Of a stretch of DNA of 64,000 nucleotides, positions 23,456 through 35,100 are shown piece by piece. The position numbers and the translations under genes are program-made. The notes below the pieces were generated by a model. It was given only the letters and a program-made list of their open reading frames with translations, was not told the DNA's origin and ran no database searches. Every line of letters begins with the position of its first letter. Position 1 is the first letter of the stretch. This DNA comes from Thamnaconus septentrionalis (lineage: Eukaryota; Chordata; Actinopteri; Tetraodontiformes; Monacanthidae), in contig CM020519.1 in assembly GCA_009823395.1 (NCBI GenBank), forward strand, positions 12,681,501 through 12,745,500. Reading direction: 5' to 3'.

Positions 23456-26400
23456 ATGTGGTCCAAGCTATTTCTAATCCTGATTGGAGCTCTTAATATC
23501 TACTGCCAGGTAAAACGTTTTTTCACTCTAATCTGTGTGTTTGTTATTTCATTACCTGTTCATACTATTATCTGTTTTAAAATACTAGTCATCATAATAA
23601 ACATACATTTACAATTTAAAAAGCGTATTCTTGATTTTTCCATTGCAGGTCATTGGAGAGGGTAAGTTATCCGACACAGATATTTATTATGGTGATCAAA
23701 CCCTCAAAATTGATTTTATTGAGGAAGGAAGTTCCTCATTTGACATTTTGCACCGTATGTCTGTGTGTGTGTGCGCGCGTGCGTGCGTGTGTACCATTAT
23801 CCTCTTTTTTATATGACAGATGTCTACGTTGCTGAGTTGGTGGTGGAGAGTAATGACAGTGTGCCGTCCCACACTGTCCTTTCTGCGTTGAAATTCATCA
23901 CTGATATCCCAGTGACTGACAGCAATGGAGTTTCCAACATCGTAACTCTAGTGGACAGTGGACTGGTAGCAGGTACCGTGCCCCTACATTTAAAGAAACA
24001 AAAACAAAACTTTTGTCTTTCTCTTTCGTACAGAACTGATGTTTAGCACTGTTCATATCAAGTTGATTCACATCATTATAATTAAAATTCTGATGATTTA
24101 TCATCACTATTGTTATGATTAATGTTATTTTTTTACTCACTCATTCAATCACCAACAAATATATTTTTTGTTTGAGGCTGCTTTGACTTGGCCCATTGAG
24201 GCCATTGGGGATGACTAAGAACCTTGAAAAGAAAAGAAAAGATGATGTATCATTTTTTTCAAAGCAATTTCTTGACCTCTAGAGTGTTTGATTGTTGGGA
24301 TAAAGACACAATGCAACTGTTCTCTCGGCTACGTCTGGAGTGACGAAGTTTGCTATAAGTACCAATGCTGCCGTGAGACTCCGTGCAACAAGAACATTTC
24401 TCAAATTCAACCACTCTGCGTCGCCAAAGTAAAAGGTAATAACGAGCCAAATGCACCTTTGTTTTCAACTACTATACCTGCATTTTGACGTTATGCAAAA
24501 TACTTGTTGTTGTTTTTTCAATTACAAAAAGTCTGACGTCACATTTGTCTTCAATGCAGTTTCCATTATAGGGTCCATAACGCTGAAGGAGAGCTCCTGG
24601 GATTCCATCAAAACAACATCAGTAGGCGAACACCTCACCAAAATGAGCACTTTCCTCAAAATAATGCATTCTTCTACATTAATGTTTAACCATTTTCTGT
24701 TTTCAAAGCTTTCCAGTTCCCTCGAAATCCTAAATGGATTTGAGTCCCTGAATGTAACAGGCCAGAGGTATTGTTGCTCTGTCTCATGAAGTTCAAATAA
24801 ACGTGATGGTTCATGTGTCTGAGGTGCTTTCAGTCTCAAAATTAAATGTTCACATTCTGTCCTCAAACAACGTATTGATTCCTATCAGAAGACACACAAA
24901 GGTAACAAGCGGCACAAAATGCAATGAGGGGCAGGGAGGCAGGGAGCTGACTGATTTGTGAATGAAGAACATTGACAGAGGGATGCATTATATGCATTAT
25001 AAAAAAAAATAAAAAAAAATCTTATCCAAAACAAGTGAAGAATTTGCTGAATTTGTAGCACGAAAGTAGATGACAGACAGTTAAAGTCACCAGAGGTGAT
25101 CATGAAGGATTCGGGATGCTATTTCTGGAGCTCCCAGTTTCTACCTTTTACTGACAATTCTATTTTGCGGGGCTCTAAAATGATTCCAAAACACATTTCA
25201 TTTCAATGCAATTTTATATTTTTTTCAAAATTAATTTTCGTTTGTGTTCCTTAATCCTAAAGTCCAAGCGAAAACGTTGTGGACTTTGAGGCCGCGGTTG
25301 CTGTCAAGTTTGCAACTTCAAGACTTCTCGACATCTTGACGGAGCTGGAAACCAAACTGGGAGCTGAGGTCAAAGTCCAAACTGAAGGTCAGTCAGAGAA
25401 CATGGCTGTTCATTGATTCTCAGACAGGGCCATTCTCAAAAGACGCAAATGTTTTTAATGCCTTGAAATTAAACTTTCCTATTTCATTTTTTTTTTTTTT
25501 TTTACAGCCCATGTATGTTTTTTATCATTCAAGACTTTTTTCGCAGTCCTATTGTGCTGCATCTCAATGCAACCTGTCCAAGCAATGTATGCATTTTGGG
25601 CAAGTCAGTTCTATCAATATATGATTGACTGGCATTAACCTGTTTATGGTTCAGCTCTGACTAAAAATGCTCCCATGAAAAACTGCTATTTACATTCTTC
25701 TCATGACACTGAGGGTGCATCTTCCACAGGAATGGTCACCATTGAGTCTCCCCAGACCACAGTGTGCTACCAGTCCTCCCCGGTGCTCAAGTGCACACTT
25801 GAGGAGGAGTCCGACGGCGCCAGCTGGAAGCTGAGCACAAGGTTCAGAAATTTTGAGTTAAGCAATGGCAGCGTGGTGCGACTCAACAGCAGCTGCTCCA
25901 CAGACAAGTACAAGTCATGTCTTGCAGTGACGCTCCATAAGGTGACGGGCAGCTGGGCAGGTAAATGTCGAGCACACATTGTTTTTGATTTGTCACTCCA
26001 GTAGTGATTTAATGCTCTCCTTGTTAGATTCATATAAATGCTTTTGAAGTTGTTTTTGGAATCATTTCCAGGGTTAGTCCATAGATTTGTTTTAGATGTA
26101 CGCTACCGTTCAAACGTTTGGGCTCACTGACTCATTTGTTGTCAAAGCCATCCCATCATGTGTTCAGCACATCCTTACAAATTTCCGTGCACTAGTAATG
26201 TTCTTAGAGCATTACAGTAGATTATTTCATTAAGCTGCTTACAGTGTTGTTGGGATTACTCCATAAAATTAATCCAACTACTGATTACTCCTTTAAAAAG
26301 TAATCTAATTACTTTTTAAACGACTTTGTTTCATAAGCAATCAATTACTAAGTACTTTAGATAAAAAAAAAAAAGATAAAGATAAAGTAACTCAGTGCTT

Positions 26401-29400
26401 TGGAATTAACTTTATTAAAAAGCAAATCAAAAGATAAAAGATCTCTCCTGTGCAGAGAACTTCTGACTTATTTGTGAACATGGCTTTCAACAATTTATGA
26501 GGTTCGACATGGATATTTTCAAAGTTGTCTGTGAAATTGTTGTTTTTGGATGTTTTTCTATTTTTTTTTATAATAACACATTTTTAGCTTGCAAAATATT
26601 TCAGTAAAGTAATGGAATCTTTACTTGATAAAGTAATTATGATATAATTACCAGTTTTGCCAGTTATCCCGTTACATTACTCTGTTACTCAAAAAGTAGT
26701 TTAACTACAGTAGTGGATTACTTAGTAATAAATTACTCGCCAACACTGGCTGCTTATTATGGAGTTCAGTGCAGAAATGATTCAGTGACCCCAAACATAA
26801 CGGCAGAGTGAGTTAGTGATGCAACCTTCCTCACTCACTTTTCTTTGTATGTAATTTAAAGCTGTTACGTTCATGTTAATTGCAGGTGTCTATGTGTGTG
26901 GCTTCACTAACGGAGCCGTCATGCACACAGCAGAGGCACAACTGAAGGTGGCGCTGCTTCCTGACACAATTACGTTGAAGATCAAGCCCCTGACTGCAGA
27001 CTGTTCCCAGGGCGATGAAACTGTGGACGTCGACGTCACTGCCACCATTTTAAACAGCACAGAAAGTTTCAGTGTCTGGTGGAGTTACATGGACGTACGG
27101 ATGTCAAATGTATTCAACACATGTAAGGAAAAAAAAAACAGAATCTGTTTCCAGATGCATTATGTTCTGCCTCACTTTGTAGCGCCGGTGCGAATACAAA
27201 TTCACAAAGTTCCACTGCATGACTCGCTCACATTGTAATATTAATCTGATTTCACAGCTGAAGAAATGGGTCTTGTCTATGCCTTCACTGCTCCTGTCAA
27301 CTGTAAGAAAACCCCAAAAGCGCAATCAATCAACGTCACATTTCAAAACAACGCGAAACAGAGAAAAAGTGTTAGAGTGGATGTCCCAGTGATATATGGT
27401 ATGACGTTGTGGTGCTGTCAAATATTTTGGAATTTCACTTGCCTTCGGTCACTTCTGCGACATTAGCAAACTAATCTGACTCCTTGGTGTTTTCAAGCCG
27501 GTGAAAAGTTTTGCAGTGAGGAGGATCTAAATGGAGAGATCTGGCCGAAAGCCCCAGATGGAGATACAGTCATTAACAGAACATGTCCCGATGGCCGGGT
27601 TGGCTACAAGTCACGCACGTGTAAAGGTTCTACATGGCAGCCAGTGTTTTCCAAATGTGTCAACCTAGAACTGAGCAAAGTTGCAAATAATGCCGATGTG
27701 AGTATACGTGGAATGAATGTCAAAGGGTCTGTGGTTTCTGGGTCAGCTTCAGGGGCTTCAGCGTGGTAACATTTTCAAATGTGGTATGGTATGGTTAGGA
27801 GTTGTTCCTATAGTTAAAATCAGGAATACAATGATCAGGTGCCTCCTAGATACAAGTAATAGGAAACATTGATTTCACTTTTCACCATTCGAAAATATGT
27901 GAGTTTAAAGTTGTTGTGGCTTTTAGCGGGTCTCTCAGTTTGTTTTATGGTTTTCACCTCCTACCATTTTAAAGACAAGAAACCTCTGTACTTATTTGAG
28001 CCCAGGTACAGTCCTGAGGCACCTCGATATGCGATTTCAGTGCTCTACAAATTAAAGTTGATGGAATGATTGCTGTTCAGAGTCTATGAATGTCTTCAAA
28101 AAGTAAATGTCCTTCTTTCTCTCCAGAACTTTCTGATGGGACTTGATGCTACCCAGTCAATGGCGATTGCTATATTTCAAGGGCTTAAGAACAGCTCTAC
28201 ATCCAGTGATGACCCCAGTGAAACTATGGCAGATATCGATGAGTCTATCAATGTCCTAGATGTGATGGCAAGGGCATCGGGAAATGTCAAATTGCAGGAG
28301 GACCTCTTTCCCGTAAGGCTCACGCTTTTAGCGCCATTAATGTCAGTTTAATACTATTTAGGGCCAGAACCACTAAGGGATTCCAGTGCTTTTACAGGCA
28401 GAAAGACCCTGTGTAAAAAAGACAAAAAACATTGTGCCCTATGCACAGAACACATGGAAAGAAAGACTATCATGCAGATTTTAACCTACACCTACAGTCA
28501 TATCTTTCAATATTAGACTTTATTTGTAATTTATTTGTGCTTCTCTTTCAGGATTTTCTTTATGCCTCAAGTAACATTTTGAATAAGACATGGGATGGGG
28601 TCAATGATTCAACTGTTTACCAAATGTCATCAAACTACCTCCAGTCGGTGGAGGACCTGGTGAAGAACATCCAGGTTAACAAAAGCAATGGATTTGACAG
28701 TCAAAACTTACAGCTGAAATTCTGCCAAGATATCGACTGTAACGTTACTGTCTACGATGTGGATGTGAGCCTGAGCAAGGCTGGAAACGCAGGCATTTTG
28801 AAAACAGTTGCAGTGAAAAATCTGACGGACAAGTTGAGAAACAATTTTGGCCAAACGGTGGAGACTACAATGGTGGTGTCAGCCACACTTGAGGGCATCA
28901 ACGTTTCGTCGCAAGAAATCAGTCTACACTTTCCTAAAGACAGATTGCATGGACGGAAACCCTTTTGTGTCTTCTGGAATACCACAAACAGGGACTGGTC
29001 CGATGCAGGATGCACAGTCAAAACTAGCGATAATCAGCGCACCGTATGCAGGTGCAACCACCTGACTTCATTCTCTGTGCTCATGGCCAAGTCGGATATT
29101 TCCACCCCGGAACTGAACCTCATCACTTACGTGGGCCTTGCCACGTCCATCTGCTCGCTTCTGATCTTCCTCTCCGTTGAGTTCCTGGTGTGGTCGGCTG
29201 TGGTGAAAACCAGTCTTTCACATTTCCGCCACACGGCCCTGGTGAACATTGCCACGTTCCGCTTGTTGGCCGACTTGTGTTTTTTGGCTTCCACTGCTCC
29301 TGAACGTCTTAGCAGTGACTCTTGCCTGGTTTTGACAGCGTGCAAGCACCTCTTTTATTTAGCCATGTTCAGCTGGATGTTGTGCATGAGTGTCATGCTT

Positions 29401-31448
29401 GTTCACCAGCTCATCTTTGTCTTTGAGACACTGCGGAAACGAGTCTTCATGTTCCTGTCCAGCATTGTAGGCTACGTCTGCCCCATCCTCATAGTGGGGA
29501 GTAGCTATGTGTATAGCAAGTACACTAACAAGCCCTACCACAATTCCAAAACTTGCTGGCTTGTTTTCGAAAAACTCTTGGATGGCTCCATACATGCTTT
29601 CATTCTACCAGTGGGAACTATTATGTTGACAAATATTTTTTCCATGATAGTGGTTATTGTTACTCTGACGAAGGCCTCTGTCCCAGACAGTAGTATGGCA
29701 AATGACAGAGAAACAGCAAAGAGCATCCTTAAAGTGGTTAGTTTTCTGACACCCGTGTTTGGAATAACTTGGATTATTGGCTTTGGACTGCTCATGCTGG
29801 AAGAAAGCAGCCCACTGTTTACAGCTGCTAACTACCTCTTCACCATCCTAAATTCTTTTCAGGTAAGTTTGTATTTACCGTATTTGAAATCGGGGGGGAC
29901 TGTACTGTACTGTTTGTTTGTTTTGTCAATAGTCAATAGTTATACAGATATTTCCACAGAACAACACAGTCCAATGCCAGTAGCAAAGTCAGTGTCACAA
30001 GAAAAAAAATATTGCTCACAGTCGGACAAATATCTGTAACCATTCTGTGTATCTGTTTTGCCTTTTTTAAATTTTCTTGTTGTTTTTTTTGCAGGGCCTG
30101 TTTATTTTGCTCGCGGCATTTTTTACTGAGCAGAAGGTGAGTCATCTTATCAACTGGAAATAATAAAGTGTGGCCTATCACACAATGAAATAGTCATTGT
30201 AGTGTATTTAAAAGAGAAATCAGTGTTCCCCGATGTTGGACCACTATTCCTGGAAGTCAGAAATGATGGATAGCTTTGGGTTTTTAATTGAGGGTTGAGT
30301 TGAGTTGCTATTAAATGAAAGTGAACTCGACAGAGCTGTGCTGACATCTATGTTATTTCATTCAACATAAGTTACCCACTGTTTGATTCATTTAGTCAAA
30401 GCACTAGCACCACTCCACACTAGAAAATCAATCTTCACCATTCTAGATGAAGAAGATGGATATTGGCAGATCAGGCTAGATGAGCCATCGTCAGACTTGT
30501 GCACCTTCAACACCACTTAACACCTTTAGTGTGACCTTTAGTGATTTGTCAGACGTATATATCATCATAGACAACATAATTATTGTTACCAGTACCACGC
30601 TACCGGTAGACTCATCCAAAGATGGACTAAGAGCATACCTGCTACAAGAAGTTCCACCTCTCTGCTACACATTGTGAGCATCAATGAGGTTTTGCTGAAA
30701 TTGAAAAAGAGTTGCTTGCTGTAGTCTTTGCTGCCAACCAGTGAATCTTTGGCACGCCAGTGACGGTGCAGGAAGACCATATTTCTGTGCATATTTTATA
30801 CAATTTTTTGTTGGTTTTGCAAAAGGGGGGCTCGGCCAGATTCTCATGCTGTTCAGGGGGGCCATGGTGCGGAAAGGTTAGGGAATCCATATCTTTTGGG
30901 ACTATCTGATAAAATGTCCTTTATCCTGATGCTAAACCTGCCCAATCTCACAGTTTGTAAAGTAATTCAGAAAGTGATCCCCGAGGATCTGATGACCAAT
31001 CATCTTCCATTCACCAGCTATGGCATGAAGTCAGCCACAACAGTCATCAGTTCACATATATCTAACTAAGTAGCGCAGTAACATCGCCACAGGATCACCA
31101 ACAAAAGGGTCTGGCAGTGAGCAGTGAGAGAGAAACACTTGGCAACAATTCCCCTTAGCAACCTCCTTTGAAATAGGTCCCTGATCTATGTAATGTAAAT
31201 CAGATTAAATGTTTTTGTTGTTGTTATTTACAATAACGTAATAAAGTTTTCTGTCTTTTTTATGTGCTGTAATTAGGTGAGAGAGGAGCTGAGAAAGATC
31301 GTAATGGTGAGTATTTCTAATTTCAGTATCACAAAGTGATGAAAAATGATCCTTGTAATAGTTTTGCCTCTCTCCTCAGCGTAAAATGAACAGAAATGAA
31401 ACCAGCATTAGTCATTCTACGTTGATCTCATCCATCAAGGAGAAGTGA
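23456..31448 (+). CDS. Adhesion G protein-coupled receptor, subfamily F, second tandem copy, 15 coding exons
   Basis: Spliced frame of about 1050 aa. Exons: 23456-23509, 23649-23661 (13 nt), 23820-23972, 24283-24435, 24560-24767, 25263-25387, 25730-25960, 26886-27122, 27258-27398, 27498-27697, 28127-28312, 28552-29862, 30095-30136, 31277-31306, 31380-31448. Phases agree. Order: signal peptide MWSKLFLILIGALNIYCQ, SEA-like and Cys-rich modules, SEA-like segment, Ig-like region (exons 7-9), a hormone-receptor-motif exon (Cys pattern in 27498-27697), GAIN domain, GPS with CRCNHLTSFS (cleavage expected L738/T739), seven helices, short basic tail. It shares exon phases and module order with the upstream receptor but has no mucin stretch, so the two are tandem paralogues. 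AATAAA signals lie at 31631 and 31816. Exon 5 may contain an extra 87-nt intron. Confidence 0.83.
26242..26748. mobile_element. hAT-like MITE with perfect 8-bp target duplication, copy 1
   Basis: Ends are CAGTGTTG and CAACACTG, exact 8-bp inverted repeats. They are flanked on both sides by the identical octamer GCTGCTTA (26234-26241 and 26749-26756). An 8-bp duplication is the hallmark of hAT transposition. The interior is noncoding and rich in AGTAATCTAATTACTT-type motifs. It lies in intron 7 of the second ADGRF gene. A sister copy is at 59527-59939. Confidence 0.9.
30380..31140 (+). mobile_element. Ty3/gypsy-type LTR retrotransposon pol remnant in an ADGRF intron
   Basis: Near 30447-30510 the translation reads TILDEEDGYWQIRLDEPSSD, then LCTFNTT, the conserved reverse-transcriptase core of Ty3/gypsy elements. 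Near 30600-30730 pieces resembling the RNase H start (VDSSKDGLRAYLLQE) and the EKELLAVVFAA segment follow in shifted frames. Many stops; no LTR or integrase recognised. Lies between exons 13 and 14 of the second ADGRF gene, same strand as the gene. Confidence 0.65.
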
Positions 31449-32188
31449 AAACACAGTTCAGTTTTTGTTATGAGTTTTTGTTTGTTTATTTTACTTTTGT
31501 GTACTTGCTCCATGCTTGAATACATATTTATTAGAACATGCCTGAATCAAACTGATAGGTGCATTCTTTCCACTGTGTAGTTTTGAATGTGTGCAGAAAG
31601 AAATATAGTTTTCTTGGTTGGATACCCTTAAATAAAAATCACATGACGCAACTATATTCATCTAAACATCAACATTAAATATGTAATTGCTTAAAACACA
31701 TTTTGTGCGTTTTTTGTGTGTGTGTGTTTTGCATTGTCCATAGTTGAGAGATTTCGATCCAAACAATACAATTATAAGATATACTGTATTTAGAGGAGAT
31801 TAACTCCACATTACAAATAAAAGTTTAGTCGATTCCTCCTTTCTTTGTGATGAATTTTAGAGAGTAAATTTCAATAGAAAGCCTTCCATGATGTCCATCG
31901 TCAAGATATTACAAGAGAGAGTAAAATGCAGTTAGTCGGAGAATCCCTTTGCTTATGTTCACCTCTTCACACCTTGTACCAGTGTAGTATGTTCCCTGGC
32001 TCCATGTCCATCTGAAATGCACAAGGTAGAATACGTTATGAAATACATACAGTACAATAAAATAAATGTTAACTTTAAGATTTATTATTCTAAAGTGCAA
32101 AAAGAATAAAATAAGAATATGTGTTGGACAAAAACAACTCTCAAACACTTACAAGTAGCCTCCGACATAAAACAATAAAAATAAAAAA
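31449..32188. other. Convergent 3' flanks of the second ADGRF and the first meprin gene
   Basis: The plus-strand ADGRF gene and the minus-strand meprin gene converge here. Two AATAAA signals (31631, 31816) fit the ADGRF transcript. On the minus strand the stretch 31909-32011 is a relic of a meprin EGF-domain exon (listed separately). Confidence 0.5.
31909..32011 (-). pseudogene. Relic EGF-domain exon of a meprin gene
   Basis: After a good acceptor (minus strand TGCATTTCAG) the open frame reads WTWSQGTYYTGTRCEEVN and continues 16 residues to a stop. TYYTGTRC resembles the last part of the meprin EGF module (FFYTGERC in human MEP1A as I recall it). The preceding coding exon (32189-32349) ends in a stop before any donor that would join in this frame, so the exon appears stranded. 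Use through a weak upstream donor cannot be excluded. Confidence 0.45.
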
Positions 32189-35100
32189 TCAACATCCGTG
32201 TAAATTCATGCACGTGCCTCTCAGCTCTCTGTGTTTGGGATGCTCCTCTCTCGGGTTCCTCTCACTCATTGCAACTGCGTGTAGTAGCGTGTCATTGCTT
32301 GGCTTAGCCGGTTGGATAGGTACCTCCGTCTTGATCAGGTGTGTCAAATCTAACAAAGTAACAGGTAATGAACAGCAGTTGCAATGGTGCCTTCCAGTAT
32401 GTCTGATAAATAACGTGTCAGTGCAGTTCAGATGAACAATGTGAAGAATGGTTTAAGAACAAGTTCTCACCATTGAAGTCAGCAGTAATGATGAGATCGT
32501 TGTTCTTAAGGAAGCTCCTCCTCTCTAGGTGTTTATGGGATATAAACATGCTCCAGCCGTAGTCTACACTGCGGTAGCATTGGCACCCCTCCTCCCATAC
32601 TGCTCCCGAAGTATCTGATGGTCTGTTCCAGACATCGGTTGCAGCTAAGCGAATTTTGGAAAAATTGAAAATATGAAGATTGAATGTTATAAATTAATAT
32701 GGATATTGTTGATACTGGTGTTTAATTGATAACTGTGGTGAGTTGTGGCTACATAATCATATTTTTTGTTTGTTTACAAAGTACCATTTCTGGACTATTT
32801 ATCGACAGGTTAAATACGGTGGTTTACACTGTAGTGCTACCATTACGTAAAGGTGCAGTGTGTAGTATTTTCCTTAATTTATGATTTCTATATTGGTAAA
32901 AGCTTAATGTACTGCCCATAAATTTGGGTTTATGGGGTTTAATCGATTATTAGGGTGACTGCTCGCATCAAATAAACCAAAGAATAAGACGGTGAACCAG
33001 GTATCTAGATTTTTGTGCGCAGGCCACCGTAGCTCACTGGCAAACTCAGGAGAGGGTGGGAAAGTGAAAGACGCTGCAAACATGTAGCCACTTGATGCTG
33101 CTGTTTTTTTTCTTCAAAATCTCTAAAAAGAAATTACACACTTAACCTTTAATGGCGTTTTAAAGTGTATAGCTTCCATGTGATATTTTTGTAATCTGGT
33201 CGAAAAAGGAGATTTAACATTTGTGTTTTCTGAAGACATCTACAAGAACTTTCTACATGGCTGCATGCAATCCAGTTGAAATTAGCAACAACAGGTCTAC
33301 ATTTACACAGTTACTTAGGCTCACCTGTGGTAAAACTTCTTGTAGAGGACATTCTCAGTTTTGCATCAGGGTCCTGGTCCATGGCAACAATGGTAAACTG
33401 CCTGTTTTTAGCTGGCCACTCCATCACAGCATCATTTTCACCGCTGCAGAGGTGCAATGTAACGCCAACATAGTTTGGGTCGTCATCGCCTCTTCCATTT
33501 GGATATACACTGATGCCAAAAGAGTAGCCCTCTGGGCTGAGGAAGCATCTACTTTTGATTGAGCTGTTCTGTGCAGTGGTGTCAAGAATATTTGGGAAGT
33601 TTGAGATCTGCCAGACAGCGCTGGGGCAAGCGCTTTCCGACAGAGTGATGTCATCGATTGAGATGGCGCCTGAGGAATTAGCCGATCCTCTGATACCCTG
33701 GAAGAAATAACGGAACTTGTCTTCCTCCTTTAAAGTAACGTGGGCTATTTTCCAGGAAGGATCCTCATCGCCTGCGGAAGAAAATGGCAAAAGTTACATA
33801 GATAGATAGATAGATAGATAGATAGACAGATAATGTGAGATATAATTTTATGAATTACCAATAAAGGTAGCAATCTTTTTGGTGTAGCGTATGGTCCCCG
33901 TTCCATCATCGGTCCTGACCCAGATCACCAGTTTGTCCCCAGCAGCTCCAGTCATCTTGTAGAAGAACTGCAAGCACTGCTCCCCTCTCTTCGGGTAGAG
34001 GATACGTGATTCCAGCAGTGCACTGTTTCCAACTAGTCCGGAGGATGTATCAAACTTCATGTAATAGCCAGCATCTGTAACAAGTCAATGAAATCCGTAC
34101 ATTCAAGATTTTATTTCTTTCAGTAATGGCTTAAGAATGAGGTGTTTCTGATAACAATCACTGTCCAAAAGTGATGTTTAATAGCACTGCACTTTCTTAA
34201 CGAATGCGTGTCTAGATTTGATAAGCTTAAATTAATTTGTTAATTAATTAATTTATTATCTACTCTCAGTCACCGATGCGAGAAAACCTTCATATTTTTT
34301 TGGGCATACTTGAAGCCAACCACAATATTGAAATCCTCCATTTCTCATGCTAACAACCCATATGTTATGAACCCAGCAGTGCTGCAGTGGTATTAGAACC
34401 CAAGCTGACACTGTATGTTAGCACAAGAGTGAATTGTTCATGCGGAATATTTTGTACAGAACTCTTCATACCTCTGCAGCGCCCTACAAGGGTGTGATCT
34501 GTCTCAGTTGAACTGCTCAGCATATGGACCCAGTCTGCGCCGTCGGCCTCATTCTGGATCATACCACAGATGTTGATCAGCTCAAAGGAGCACTGGTCCA
34601 GTAGAGTGTGTGTGTTTGCTAAAAAGGAAGAAGAAGAAGAAGAAGAAGTCAGAAAAAATACACTTTATAATCTTGAAAAAAAAAACCTTTCTATCAGAAT
34701 GTTTTTTTAGTGGTGGGACTTGATAAAAAAAGAAATCAAATCAGTTATGGCCTTTGTCATTTATAGTTAGTTGCATATCAATATTTGAGTTTTTTTCAGT
34801 ATTTTTCTGATGACTTTGTACTTTTACTCCGTACATTTGTACATAAATATATGCACTTTCTACTCCTTACTTTAACAAATCATGTCTGACGTCACAAATG
34901 ATGTTGTTAGTCCCGGCCCCAAAATGTTCACATTTTTAAATGTAGTTATTTCAACTCTTCACTGTTCAAAATGGTAGTCCACGTGTTTCAGGTATGAACA
35001 AGATGTACTGTTCCAAAATAAGATCTAAAAGAATCAGAATACCCACCACAGTCATACATGCGGTTGAGCCTGACGAGGTCCACAGCACTGAAGTCGAACC

